The notes: generated by a model from the sequence alone, not told the origin. A stretch of 64,000 nt of DNA from Taudactylus pleione (GCA_031769625.1 JAUIMM010000040.1:18178001-18242000); one strand, 5' to 3'. Positions 1 to 16,836 are shown, numbered from the stretch's first letter. Program-made: numbers and translations.

Positions 1-2860
<2,860 letters not shown>

Positions 2861-5292
2861 ATGAGAGCGTGATGTTGTTGCTCCTGATGTGTGAGAAGGC
2901 ACATGTGCTAATCAAGAAAGCAGGAAGTTACTCACTTCACATCAGCAATGTACTTAGTACATTCCTGCTTTCTTTCTCCTCTCAACCACTCTGATTTTGA
3001 TGGGACAGTCCCACTTTTCGGGCACTGTCTCACCATTCCACAGTGTCGTATGGTGCAGGAAAGTTGGGAGGCCTTCTCTCACTCGCTGCTCTGCTTTGCA
3101 GAGCATACTGTGAATAGACGCTGAGCACATGCGCACAGCATCTGTTCACAGGAGAGAGGGACTGTCCTTCATCCATTCTTTGATAAATAGTTAAAACATT
3201 CACAATCTCATTTATCAAAGAGTTTTATAATTCACAACGAGTAATAAAACTTGTTGCATTATGCATTATTTTATTTACCAAGGCTGTCACATATGTAATT
3301 TTACTGTGTTTATGGGGCTAGCCTCTCTGCTACACCGAAAGAAGACAGGTGAGCCTGGCTAAGGAGATGCAGCGGCGGAAAGGAGGGGGAGTCAGACACC
3401 CGCGAGGGGGTTCTGGATCGTAAAACCGCTGGAGGGGGGAGGTCAGACACCCGCTGGGGGGGAACCAGATTGTACACCCATGGGGGGGGGGGGCATTTAA
3501 GTCCACAGCCTGTCTTCAGCTTGAAGACAGGCAGTGAAAACTAGGAGAAAAGTCTTTCACTTCCGAAACACTGCTTCATAGAAACAGCTGTTTCGGAAGT
3601 GATAGTTTAGAGCAGGAGGCAATGGTGCACCAGCCAATCAGCTCCTTACTGTCATCTGCTTGAAAAATGACAGTTGGGAGCTGATTGGCTGGAGCACCAT
3701 TCATTATACACAATGAGTTTCATCACTCGTTATGAATTATAAAACTTGTTGATAAATGAGGCCCTTAGAAACTGCTGTTTCTAAGGGTTTATTAAGGTTA
3801 ATAAATGGCCCACCAAGGCAGGATGTACTGAGATCAAAAATGCGGTAAACCCCCCCCCCCCCCAAAAAAAAAATGGGATTGCTCAATAGAGTCCTATGGG
3901 CTTTGTTTCAGAATGTCCCTTGAGAGGGATCCAATGAGATCCCACCCAGCTTCCCCCGCAGTGCGCTTGCCCTTCTGCACATGTGCAGAAGGATAAGAGA
4001 GGGACTTCTGGGTCACAAACCTAGAAGTTCCTCTATCGCAAAGGACAGTTCTTACCGGGAAACTCCAATTTAACATAATGGAGGAAAAACAGATGTCCAT
4101 ATAAGGGTATATATTTAGAAATCACACAGTGTAGTTTATATTTTGACTATTGAGTCTCCTGGAAAAAATGGGGCCTTCATGTGTCTTATTCCGTAGACAA
4201 GACATTGCAATTCTAGATCTCAATGAATGAATGTCATAAAGCATTCCACAAACATTTTACCACAGCTATTTATTTCTTTTGAATGTATACTTAGTAAAAT
4301 ACTTAATAAAATTTATATTTGTAATAAACCTGGCAGTAATAAGAGCAAATAGACATTGTATGGTGAGAGGCTGTCACTAGATGGAGCCAGAAAGGGACAA
4401 GCTGGCAACCACAGCAAACATTTGTGGAGTCTGTGTGAGTTAGGGGCCTATTCATCATAACATAGTTATCACATGTAATAATTATGGTTTGAACACGCTG
4501 CAAGTTCAAACACAGTTTAGGCGGCATTCGTCATGCCTCCTGCTCTAAACTATCACTTCCGAAACAGCTGTTTCTATGAAGCAGTGTTTCGGAAGTGAAA
4601 GACTTTTCTCCTAGTTTTCACTGCCTGTCTTCAAGCTGAAGACAGGCTGTGGACTTAAATGCCCCCCCCCATGGGTGTACAATCTGGTTCCCCCCCAGCG
4701 GGTGTCTGACCTCCCCCCTCCAGCGGTTGTACGATCCAGAACCCCCTCGCGGGTGTCTGACTCCCCCTCCTTTCCGCCGCTGCATCTCCTTAGCCAGGCT
4801 CACCTGTCTTCTTTCGGTGTAGCAGAGAGGCTAGCCCCATAAACACAGTAAAATTACATATGTGACAGCCTTGGTAAATAAAATAATGCATAATGCAACA
4901 AGTTTTATTACTCGTTGTGAATTATAAAACTCTTTGATAAATGAGATTGTGAATGTTTTAACTATTTATCAAAGAATGGATGAAGGACAGTCCCTCTCTC
5001 CTGTGAACAGATGCTGTGCGCATGTGCTCAGCGTCTATTCACAGTATGCTCTGCAAAGCAGAGCAGCGAGTGAGAGAAGGCCTCCCAACTTCCCCTGCAC
5101 CATGGGACACTGTGGAATGGTGAGACAGTGCCCAAAAAGTGGGACTGTCCCATCAAAATCGGAGTGGTTGAGAGGAGAAAGAAAGCAGGAATGTACTAAG
5201 TACATTGCTGATGTGAAGTGAGTAACTTCCTGCTTTCTTGACTAGCACATGTGCCTTCTCACACATCAGGAGCAACAACATCACGCTCTCAT
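2861..5292. mobile_element. Foldback element with arms of about 760 bp (intron 3)
   Basis: The segment 2861-3621 is repeated as its reverse complement at 4534-5292. The arms share the outer end ATGAGAGCGTGATGTTG and the inner end near GAGCAGGAGGCA, with only scattered base differences and one ragged G-run. The arms are not simple sequence. They include a GTCAGACACCCGC motif repeated about every 60 bp and a TTCCGAAAC/GTTTCGGAA mini-hairpin near the inner end. The central 0.9 kb holds a smaller hairpin (GCCAATCAGCTCC/GGAGCTGATTGGC, 3630-3702) and part of another MITE. I find no transposase. It looks like a non-autonomous foldback DNA element, or an inverted duplication made by two insertions. 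Open frames in the arms mirror each other and are not genes. Confidence 0.85.
3814..4095. mobile_element. MITE fragment of the GGATGTACTRAG family
   Basis: Inside the centre of the foldback. The start GGCAGGATGTACTGAG, the GCGGTAAACC stretch and the GAGTCCTATGGG block resemble the fuller copy at 9933-10475. A C-run followed by an A-run lies at 3849-3873. The right end is not clear. Confidence 0.4.
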
Positions 5293-6341
5293 CACCTGTC
5301 TTCTTTCGGTCCGGGCCACATGTCTGCAGTGTTCCGGAGCTGTGCTCCGGGGCTCGGCAGTGCAGAGTGCAGACACAGCTGGGAGGGATCTAAATAGATC
5401 CCACTGCTGGTGGCCGCCATGTAAATCTTCACAGGCTGCTGTGTAAACAGCAGCCTATGAAGGTTATCGGGGGCTGAATGCCATATGAAAGTGGCGTCAG
5501 TAACACCATCTGACAGCATGATATATGTGCACATTCAGCTACCATTGAACCAGTGGGACTGAGACTATTAGTATGAAGGGAGAGGAAGCCATATTGTGAA
5601 AAAGATTGGCAAACTGCAATAGCTAATTGAGAGTGCACCTCTGACTGAGATACTGATACTATTAAGTGCTGAAGATAACTGTTGTAGTTGTAGACCTGCA
5701 GCCACAGAGGCTATGTTTATAAGGAGTTGAGAACGAGACAATGCACCTACCATAGGCTGGTGCAAGAATTTATGGTGCTCGCAATGGTGTGCCTTTTGTG
5801 GATTGTTCAGAACCAGCAGCAGAGTTGCACTGACTATGGGCATTGAAAGTGGGCATCTCAGGGCTTGCACTCTCCAGGCGCTAGCTAGTACACAAGTGAA
5901 AGTAGCATTTGTATATTACCGCCGCTGCAACTGCACAGAGAGTCGCAGTCATGGCTGCAATAGTGTGCATCTCTGAATCAGGCCCTCTGTGTTCAATTTA
6001 AAGTATTTGACTGATCAGTCTGGGGTTCAGCTAGTCTGCTGAGTAATAATCTGTTTCTTTGTGTTATTGAGAAGGTTATTGTGTGTTTAGAGAATAGTGT
6101 ATTGAAGTAATTGAGAAACTGTATATATCATAGTTTTTGCTAAAGAGGTTCTGCAGCAGTTAGCATAAATAAGCCTATTTAACCATTAGAGAAAATTATT
6201 GCCTATTGTGTATTTACAACCATATTGTAAACTACTGTCATATATTTATTGTATTTCATTTATGCTGCATTGACTGTCATCTGTATGGTGATTGTTATTT
6301 TCTCCATCTTGAACTCCCTGGACTCAAGTCCTCTGAAGCTG
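5293..6341. other. CFTR intron 3, middle part
   Basis: Just outside the foldback, 5293-5311 repeats CACCTGTCTTCTTTCGGT, which also occurs inside the right arm at 4801-4818, so this flank may derive from a related element. No gene recognised. Confidence 0.5.
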
Positions 6342-6733
6342 TTACACACTAGGTTGGCGGGGCAGCCGTTCAGTCGTCCAGTCGACCTATCTGATAACTG
6401 GTAAGTGTATACACACTTACCTGTCTGATGTTCCGGGCTTGATGTCACAACTGGGCGGGCATTTAAATTTGACCACCCAGCTGAGATGTCAATCACCGTT
6501 GGTCCCTGCAGTATGTGTAAGGGCGATCGGCGGGTCACCCATATACACCAGCAGAGGACTGATCTATCTTTCAGATATATTGGCTATCTGCTGTGCTGCA
6601 GGGGCGATCTGATATGTCTGTGTATGACGTCATTCACAGACATATATCGGGTACACACCTGCCGATGTACTATTGATATATCGGCAGTTCAATAGAATGG
6701 GCGATATATATCTACCAGTGTGTAACCAGCATT
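6342..6733. mobile_element. MITE candidate with TTACACACT termini
   Basis: The left end GTTACACACTAGGTTGG and right end ACCAGTGTGTAACCAGC form an imperfect inverted repeat around about 390 bp containing GATCGGCGGG-type and ATATCGG motifs. No coding potential. Confidence 0.45.
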
Positions 6734-6764
6734 ACACTCCTTTAATAAATCTACTACATTATTT

Positions 6765-7125
6765 CATACTTGCCTACATCTCTTTCCCTCTTTCCAGAAG
6801 GGAGCTGTTGGGCATTCTCGGTGGGGGGCGGGTCGCAGTAAATAGTGGACGTGGCTGGCAAATTACGCTAGTTTGGGGGCGGTGCTTGGGGTATGACAGC
6901 GCGATCACGTCATTGTTGCCCCGCCCCCTCTTCCCATTGCCGTTATTAATGGCGAATCGCGTCACCGGCCCCCTGCTGCAGGGGATTTACACCGTAACCG
7001 CAGGGGGGTGGGGGGAGCGGACGGATCGCCGGGGGCTGGAAGGCTTGCCTGCCTTTCCAGGGGGCCGGGAGCGGCACCCGATTTTCAGGAGGCTCCCAGC
7101 CGAATCGAGAGGGTAGGCAAGTATG
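6765..7125. mobile_element. hAT-type MITE, CATACTTGCC family, copy 1
   Basis: The ends are CATACTTGCC and GGCAAGTATG, flanked on both sides by the 8-bp duplication CATTATTT (6757-6764 and 7126-7133). The interior is GC-rich with GGGAGCTGTTGGG near the left end and GGAGGCTCCCAGCC near the right. Related copies lie at 19534-19975 and 51907-52294. An 8-bp duplication is the hAT hallmark. The 147-aa open frame across it is GC-rich noise. Confidence 0.85.
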
Positions 7126-7196
7126 CATTATTTTATTTACCAAGGCTGTCACATATGTAATTTTACTGTGTTTATGGGGCTAGCCTCTCTGCTACA
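7126..7196 (+). repeat. Stray copy of a foldback-arm segment
   Basis: About 70 bases from CATTATTTTATTTACC to CTCTCTGCTACA match the left foldback arm at 3266-3336 almost exactly. The neighbouring hAT MITE duplicated the first 8 bases of this match when it inserted. Confidence 0.8.
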
Positions 7197-7402
7197 GCCT
7201 GAGGGTGGATAAAGCTCGTGGAGTCATTGCCAGGAAAGAAGGAAGATCTGCCATCTACACCTAACTTATCTGTGCCCATGCTAACACCCAGAGTACACAT
7301 ACAGTATATATTATCTGTATTAACAATAAAATATATATGCAATCATATATTTATCTGCATTAACAATAAAATATAGCGCATAGTAACAAAAAAATGTCAT
7401 CA

Positions 7403-8438
<1,036 letters not shown>

Positions 8439-9880
8439 CCATGACACTTCTACGACACTCCCATGACACTACCAGTACTGTACACTCCAGCAACACTACC
8501 ATGACAATACCACATCTTCCATGACACTACCACAATACTACCATGACATTCACACAGCATTACCATGACACTCCCACAGCACTACCATGACACTCCCACA
8601 GCACTACCATGACACTCCCACAGCACTACCATGACAGTCCTATGACACTCCTACAACACTACCATGACACTCCCACAGCATTATGAAGACACTCCCACAG
8701 CACTACCATGACATTCCCACAGCACTACCATGACACTCCCACAGTTTTACCATGACACTCCCACAGCACTACCATGACATTCCCATGACACTCCCACAGT
8801 ATTACCATGACACTCCCTCAGCATTACCAGGATATTCCCACAGCACTACCATGACATTCCCACAGCACTACCATGACACTCCTATGACGCTCCCACAACA
8901 CTACCATGACACTCCCACAGCACTACCATGACACTCCTATGATGCTCCCACAACACTACCATGACATTCCCACAGCACTACCATTACACTCCTATGACGC
9001 TCCCACAACACTACCATGACACTCCCACAGCACTACCATGACACTCCCACAGCACTACCATGACACCCCTACAACACTACCATGACACTCCCACAGCATT
9101 ACGAAGACACTCCCACAGCACTACCATGACATTCCCACAGCACTACCATGACACTCCCACAGCACTACCATGACACTCCCATGACACTCCCACAGTATTA
9201 CCATGACACTCCCACAGCATTACCAGGATATTCCCACAGCACTACCATGACATTACCATGACACTACCATGATCCACCCATGACACTCCCACAGCACTAC
9301 CATGACACTCCTATGAAACTACCATGACACTCCCACTGCATTACCATCACATTCCCACAATACTACCATCACACTCCCACAATACTACCATCACACTCCC
9401 ATAGTATTACCATGACACTCTCACAGCACTACCATGACACTCCTATGACACTACCATGACACTCCCACTGCACTACCATCACACTCCCACAATACTACCA
9501 TTACACTCCCAAAGTATTACCATGACACTCTCACAGCACTACCATGACACTTCCACAGCACTACCATGACACTCTCACAGGATTCCCATGACACTCCCAC
9601 AGCACTACCATGACACTCTCACAGGATTCCTATGACACTCCCACTGCGTTCCCATGACACTCTCACAGCACTACCATGACACTCATGACACCCCCACAGC
9701 TTTACCATGACACTCCCATGACACTCCCACAACCCTACCATGACACTCCCATGACACTCCCACAACACTACCATGACACTCCCATGACACTCCCACAGCA
9801 CTACCATGACACTCCCATGACACTCCCACAACACTACCATGACACTCCCACAGCACTACCATGACACTACCATTACACTC
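8439..9880. repeat. Minisatellite, 22-bp unit built from two 11-bp halves (intron 2)
   Basis: About 1.44 kb of diverged tandem repeats of CATGACACTCCCACAGCACTAC, often with an extra CATGACACTCC half. Order is more regular toward the right end (9690-9860), where a 33-bp super-unit (two CATGACACTCC halves plus one CACAGCACTAC) recurs. Peptides read from it are repeat translations, not proteins. Confidence 0.95.
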
Positions 9881-9932
9881 AAGTGCTTTTTCGAAACCCA
9901 GATCCTACTCCAAAACACCCATTTCACACAAA

Positions 9933-10475
9933 GGCCGGGATGTACTAAAGGAAAAATGCTGTTAAAACCCCGTTTCCGGGTTTTTGCCGCATTTCCAAAT
10001 GTACTAAGTCCCAGCTGCCCTTTTATCGGTGCAGAGGGTAACGCCAGAAAAACCTGGCATTACCCTATAGAAGCCTATGGGTTTCTTACCACAACCCACA
10101 CCCGACACTTTTCCGCCACCTCGTCGCCCCGCAGACGCCCAGCACTGGCCCTCACTCACATGCTCTCCATGGTTGCCGTCCCGTGCTCCTGCTGGGTCCT
10201 CCGCCTCCTCCTCTTCCTAATCTTCTTCCGGGTGTAGGGAGGAGGAGGAAGAGCCCGAGGCTTCCTGCATAGGTCACCAACAGAAAGCTCCCGGGACTCG
10301 GAGGAGGCGGGGTCCCACGGAGACTCCCTCACCTGGCATCGGCTGCTTTGCAAACGGCAGCTCTTATCGCAAAAGCTGTCCTTTGCGATACTAATCGCAT
10401 ATGTTAGTAAATATGCAATTAGTAAGGTTGCGGTGACTGGCTGAATGGTCACCGCAACCTTCAGTACATCCTGGC
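9933..10475. mobile_element. MITE, GGATGTACT family (intron 2)
   Basis: The termini GGCCGGGATGTACTA and CAGTACATCCTGGC form an imperfect inverted repeat. Interior landmarks are AACGCCAGAAAAACCTGG and GCGGTGACTGGC/GGTCACCGCAAC. A fragment at 3814 and possibly one at about 20212 belong to the same family. No transposase. Confidence 0.65.
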
Positions 10476-11349
<874 letters not shown>

Positions 11350-11715
11350 TTATAACAAAACTACAGAATCCATTGATATTGGATATTTGTACCAACTGTA
11401 CTGTTGAACCCAACTGCATGCTATAAAACAGATGAACAAGTACAGCTTGTACCAGTATTCAGTGAGACAAGTAGACAGCATTTCTCTTGAATTAAATCTA
11501 GGATTAAGAAATGGACTTAAGCAAAGATGCCCCTCAAGTGCCATTGGAAACAAGTCTGTTGTAAAAGGAATCCTGCAAGTTTATCTCTACTGTGTATACC
11601 ACATTCCAGAGCTGGCCATGTGTGCAGCACAATGTCCTGTCTCCTTAAGAACCAGGTATTGTGAGAAGGGGGGAATTAGACATTTTCTTAGAAAGACCAT
11701 GAAGAGAGAGAGACA

Positions 11716-11800
11716 GAGAAGGTAGTGATTAGAATTTATAGTCACTGGGACTCACTTTATAAAGTTGCAAAACACCGTTTATCAGCTGTCACCTGTGATG
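11716..11800 (+). repeat. Direct repeat, copy 1 (intron 1)
   Basis: AAGGTAGTGATTAGAATTT and the following 65 bases recur at 12463-12545 with few changes, ending CAGCTGTCACCTGTGATG. The two copies are about 750 bp apart in the same orientation, as long terminal repeats or a segmental duplication would be. The sequence between holds no recognised coding. Confidence 0.7.
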
Positions 11801-12462
11801 AAAAGGCTTTACACTGCACAGTGCTATTCTGGGAGTGGGTTTTCACAGTGAAATATATGATTTCTCTTATGGTGTCTAAACTTTCGCTTCACTACACTTT
11901 AGTATGGGGAAAGCGATCTCCTGTCAAGTTATAAAGCTATGGAAGTTTTGCTTATAGCCGGCTTATATAAAATCAGAACGCCATTAGAGGATGACATAAT
12001 GAGCTTGAATTGGCCTTTCTGTGGGATAAAAGGATTGGAGTTTCTTCATGCTTCCTACCCTTCCTCAGCGTGTTGCTCCTCCCCTTTACAGTGTGTAGAG
12101 GCAATTGTACCAATTAGTATTTATAGCATAGCATTTAAAGTATTGTAGTATTGTCATAAAGTTTTTCTCTCTCTCAGTTCACAATGGTAAGCACTGTTAT
12201 TCCTCCTCTCTGCGCTAAACAATCTCTCAAACTGAAAGTGCATAAATGAGGCTTTAGAGGGTCTTTTGTTTAAGTAAAGCTTATTAAAAACTTGTGTAAG
12301 TGTGTTTATTTTCTTTTACTAGCTTGTATAATGGGCATTGGTCAGATATCCTTGGGGCACCTGTACAATATACTGGGACCATACCAGGGTTCTCAAACCT
12401 GTTAGTTTTCCAGCGTACATAGCCCTGCGAAGTAAAGCATTGGACTGGTATAAAAAAATAAA

Positions 12463-12545
12463 AAGGTAGTGATTATAATTTATAGTTACTGGGACTCACT
12501 CTATAAAGTTGCAAAACACCCTTTATCAGCTGTCACCTGTGATGG
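12463..12545 (+). repeat. Direct repeat, copy 2 (intron 1)
   Basis: Partner of 11716-11800; see that entry. Similarity fades after CACCTGTGATGG. Confidence 0.7.
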
Positions 12546-12764
12546 CTCCTAAACTCTGAGACACTCATCCTTTATGGATTAATCTGGTTTTCATTATAGC
12601 AGGGGGATTCCATATGCAAGAGTTTGCTGCCTATTTCTTAATTATTTTTATGATACAGTACTAGGGTTACCACCTTTTTCTTTTAATTTTCCCGGACTGG
12701 GTACGTGACAAGAAGGTGTGGCCAAAACCACACTAGGATTATAATCATTTTATTTCTCCGATTT

Positions 12765-13045
12765 CAGGCCCCTATATCCCTTTTTAAATACTATCTGCTT
12801 CACAAGCCTCTTTACATGCCATCAGAGCCTCCTCATGCCCCTTTATATGCCAAAAGTACCCTCCACTTCCCCTTTATATGGCAGAGCCCCCTTGTTCCTC
12901 TTATATGCATCACCCCTCCTCCACATGCCCTTTTATATGTCAGAGCATTCTTATGCCCTTATATGCCAGCCCAGAATACCCTCAGTCTCTAAATACGCCA
13001 GAACCCTCTTCTCACCCTTTATATGCCATCATAAAAGAGCCCCCT
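12765..13045 (+). repeat. Degenerate tandem repeat with CCTTTATATGCCA motif
   Basis: Pyrimidine-rich array in which CCTTTATATGCCA or close variants recur roughly every 35-45 bases, six or seven times. The spacing varies, so the array is old. Three overlapping open frames here are by-products of the repeat. Confidence 0.75.
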
Positions 13046-13247
13046 CATGAGTCATACCTACTCATATCCCATAAGAGAACCTTGACAATGTGCCTTCTCC
13101 ACTCTTATCTCAATATAATTAACTTACTCACAAAAATTAAATCTCCTTTGTGCACTGCTCTGCAAAACTGTGCACCTTTTCCATATGTCAGTGGGAGCAG
13201 CTTCCCTCCACACAACTCTACACAACTCGTACATTTACTAACACTAA

Positions 13248-13584
13248 AGGGCCCCATACACAATGTGATATGCACCTTGCAATGCGAAGGCTGATCCGAC
13301 GGCCGACATATCGGGCGGTCCCCACACACTGGGCTGCATGGGATCCACGAACGATCCCATGCAGTGATATGCCGGCACTCCGCTCCCCCACCCGCATAGC
13401 TCTGCATGGGATCATTCGTTGATCCCCCAGATCAATTGAATAAGCTGAAAGAACTGGAGGAGCGACGGACGACCCCACGGGAGCGCGCAGCGGAAGATAT
13501 CATGCCCACACATGGAATGATATAGCGGGGATATCGTTCAAAACCGTCAGATAGGCCACTATATCGCTCCGTGTGTGGGGCCCT
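13248..13584. mobile_element. Harbinger-type MITE (intron 1)
   Basis: The left end AGGGCCCCATACAC and right end GTGTGTGGGGCCCT form terminal inverted repeats flanked by the 3-bp duplication TAA (13245-13247 and 13585-13587), as for PIF/Harbinger elements. About 337 bp with palindromic GATC-rich interior. No coding. Confidence 0.75.
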
Positions 13585-13587
13585 TAA

Positions 13588-14814
13588 GCTTTTGCAGACA
13601 TTTTTCTCTGCCAACCTATGGTCCTGTACAAAATCTAGCTGCAATTGGCAAATCGTTGTGCACATAAGGACCAGAGCTGTGTTTATGCTGCAGAGTGGGT
13701 GATTTGCAGTTTTAAAGGACCTCTAGGAGGAGATCCTTAGTACAAAGTTTATATTCTATTTAAATTCAAGTTCCAGTAGGGCACAAAATATAATCTCATT
13801 TCAAAAATACTTTTTTTTTTATTTTAAAGAAGATTGATTTGTCTCTTTAATCTATCAATGAAAATTTAGATATCAAGTTTCCACATCATGATGATATTCA
13901 CATTAATCAATGCTTAACATCACCTATGAAACTGCAAAAAGTCAACTGTGCAAGCAAATCCCATTCATCAACACAAGCTGAGGCAATATAATCAAAGCCG
14001 TGCTTGCCAAAAAGCAGCTGTTTGCTTTATTGGGATTTCCAGCACTACGTACATAGATAAGTGTAACAGGTTTATGGCCAGGGAAGCTATGATTTTATCA
14101 CTGTGACTTTCTCAGACAGTATAACAGGAAACATAACTAAGACTGTACGTCAGCACTGTGAGTATAGAAGTAACCAAATCCACAAGACTCACACATATAT
14201 GAGAATATTTCATATCACATTAGCAGATAGGGTGAAAGATGAATGAGCAATCTTCGAGAATTATAATAATTTGAACTACACCCTTTTTTTAAAATGGTAT
14301 ATCACAGGATTTTTCTTCAGAGAGAAGGTGATTTTTATATCAGGGCTATTTATCAACCTTCAAAAGCTGGAGACATCTCTGATTTCTCTAATGTTTACAT
14401 AGGTAATGATAGATACCACAGTCCCCCCTTATCGTCTTATGGTTTTCTGTGTCACATTGTATGGATACCAGGTCGCAAAGCTAACTCTGCACGAGTGCCT
14501 TTTGTTATTTGATAAATTGCCCATTTTGATAATCACACACAAGAGATGCATTTAAAATTGTGATTTGGAAAATGTTCATTTTAATCCATCCCAGCCGGGA
14601 TGTGTTCACAAATAAGAAAATATTGATAGAATAACAGTAGCAGAGAGCTCTGAAGATGTGCTGGTTAATTAGAGCTTTTCTTTTTGTTTCAGCTAATTTA
14701 ATTCAGGACAGGCACTTACCACTTTCAGAGAAAGGTTTATAATTTGCATGTCACACACACGTGCTTTATGTATAACTCAGGCTCATGTGATATTTCAGAA
14801 GTTTGCACTGTGCT
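13588..14814. other. CFTR intron 1 segment without recognised features
   Basis: AT-rich sequence. I see no exon, repeat or RNA gene. Confidence 0.6.
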
Positions 14815-15166
14815 GTAAAGGTGCCTACACACTACACGACTCGCAAAAGATGCAATGTCGTCAACGATTTCCCTTGAACTCCCCGGCAACTCCCCTGCAC
14901 TCCCAGACAAACAATATCTTGCATAAACTGTCCAATCTGACAAACGATCTGATCAACGACCTTAATCTCGTTAACCAGATTGGCAGATCTTACCTGCTGT
15001 AATCAAGATCTGAAGATGCGATGTACCACCCACAAGGAAGCGCATCAGTATCGATATCGTGAGTAGACACTCACAATTTGGACATATTTTACATGATGTG
15101 TCGCTCCAATGTGTCGAAAATTGGCAAATTGTACAAAATATTGTCTAGTGTGTATGCACGTTTAGT
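14815..15166. mobile_element. MITE with TACACACTA termini
   Basis: The left end AAAGGTGCCTACACACTA and right end TAGTGTGTATGCACGTTT are imperfect inverted repeats about 350 bp apart. A related right-end fragment lies at 25438-25548 (CTAGTGTGTACCTAGC). Confidence 0.65.
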
Positions 15167-15266
15167 CAATTAGTACAATGTCTATTAGAAAATAAGGCAC
15201 TTTTTTAGTTCAATTTATAAGTAGTCATGGATTTGTAATTGCCACAAAACATTGTCTTACTTAGAC

Positions 15267-15696
15267 CCCTTTTCCACCTAAATTCCGGGTCTGACCCGGA
15301 GTTGGAACAAAGTTCCTATCCGGATCAGACCCGGAATTTCGCCGGCGCCGGCTCGGGATATTCCCGAGTCAGCGCCGCTCACACCGCAGTCGGGTCTGCA
15401 TAGACCCGGCTTTTGCGGAGTGAAAGTGGTCGCTTGCAGATGACGTCATCTCCAAGCGCCACTGAAGCTGGACCAATCGGCCGGCTAACAGCGCACTCCA
15501 GGTCATCGTGACCCGGAGTGCGCTGTTCTCACAGCAGGGTTTCACGGGCTACGCCAGTGTTAAACCCTGCTAGTTACCTGGGTTGGATTGCCGGGTCACT
15601 CGACCCGGCGATCCAACTCTCTCCCCTTTTACACCAGGGAGCTGCTGGGGTTAACCCTTCAAAAACCCGGGTTTAGCTCCGGTGTAAAAGGGGTAT
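15267..15696. mobile_element. MITE with CCCCTTTT termini and CCCGGGT-rich interior
   Basis: The left end ACCCCTTTTCCACC and right end GGTGTAAAAGGGGT are inverted. The interior is rich in GACCCGG and GGGTCTG motifs. The outer element at 39138-39846 is a relative. GC-rich relative to its surroundings. Confidence 0.7.
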
Positions 15697-16144
15697 TAAT
15701 ATCAGTAAATGCCATTACAAAATGAAATGGTCATGCAGTATTAACTCACCAAAGTTAGTGTAATGGTTAAAACTTACAACAAAGGTTAAAGAGAATGTGG
15801 CAACTATTCAGTAAGAATTTATCACATCCGATGCCTCCGATTACATTACTGGCAGGAGGAATAATATCTATTTTGTAAACTGTATGGCTAGCTTTGAGAC
15901 TAGTTTGTTTAACAAGAGTTGGGGGGAAGCTTCGACATAGGCTGGGTTCCTCATGTTCACAGATAGGAGAATATAAAAAAGTTGTGCAGACCGTGGCTAA
16001 AATTCAACTGAATTCAGAAACAACAACAGTCACTTGAGAGAGCCACAACTGACCTCTATCAGGCAGTATATCTGCTATCTGAGGTGGCACTACTATGTAC
16101 ATATGTATATGAGTTGTGTGAACTTTAAAAAATAAATACTGTAT

Positions 16145-16318
16145 TTTTATTTACAATGTGTATTTCATCTACAGTGGCTAGCATTGTTGCTTATAACGTC
16201 GGTGCCTTTGGTTAAATTCTGACTTTGGAGTTTGTGTGTTCTCCCCGTGCATGGGTTTCCTCTCACACTCTGAAGTCATTCTGGTAGGTTAATTGACAGT
16301 ATGCATTTGGACACCACT
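16145..16318 (+). repeat. tRNA-SINE-like repeat, degenerate copy
   Basis: ACAGTGGCTAGCATTGTTGC followed by GGAGTTTGTGTGTTCTCC and GGTAGGTTAATTG matches the better copy at 50546-50830. It is cut on the right by the Helitron-like segment. Confidence 0.6.
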
Positions 16319-16836
16319 GCACCAATTGGGATTGGATCATGGCCAGGTTTTAGAGCAGTTAGGGTACCAGTCAGTCCTCCTGTTGGTGAACGCTGGGCAG
16401 AACTTTGACCAGGGGAGCTTGTTCTGAGCCTTCCACTGGATGGATTTGGACAGAAACTTCGCAGAATGGTAACATTAGATCCCAGAAGACATACTAGGGG
16501 GTTTGAGGTCCTGGTTGGACCTCCCGTTGGTGTACGCTGGGTACAACTTTGACCCGGGGATGCTGGGCAGAACTTTAACCTTGGAAGCCTGTTCTGTGCC
16601 TTCCGCTGGATGGATTTGGATGAAAAATTTCACAGATGGGTGGCAATTGGTCTGGGATGCCTAATGGAGTGGTTGGGGTTTCGGTTGGACCTCACAGCGA
16701 AGTGCGCCGAGCATATCTTTGACCCAGGGAGCCTGTTCACTGGATGGATTTGGACAACATCACATAATAACCTTAATAACTTGAAGATTTAAACTTTGAA
16801 GATTTAAACCCAAGCAACACCGGGCCCTTCAGCTAG
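16319..16836 (+). mobile_element. Possible Helitron 3' region
   Basis: The right end reads GCAACACCGGGCCCTTCAGC then CTAG followed by T at 16837. That is the form of Helitron 3' ends, which terminate in CTRR, insert between A and T, and often carry a CAACGCCGGGTA-type block. Upstream are three degenerate copies of a unit of about 125-170 bp containing CTGGATGGATTTGGA and AACTTTGACC. No Rep/helicase coding is present. The assignment depends on the terminal motif. Confidence 0.45.

Noticed and set aside
3849..3873. C-run plus A-run as a special signal (also 31303-31328)
   Set aside because: Probably replication slippage tracts; no consistent context.
2954..5221. Mirror-image frames near 3 kb and 5 kb as paralogous genes
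   Set aside because: They are the same foldback-arm sequence read in the two arms; stops and frames change with single-base differences.
6673..7116. 147-codon frame as a gene
   Set aside because: Spans a hAT MITE and its flank.
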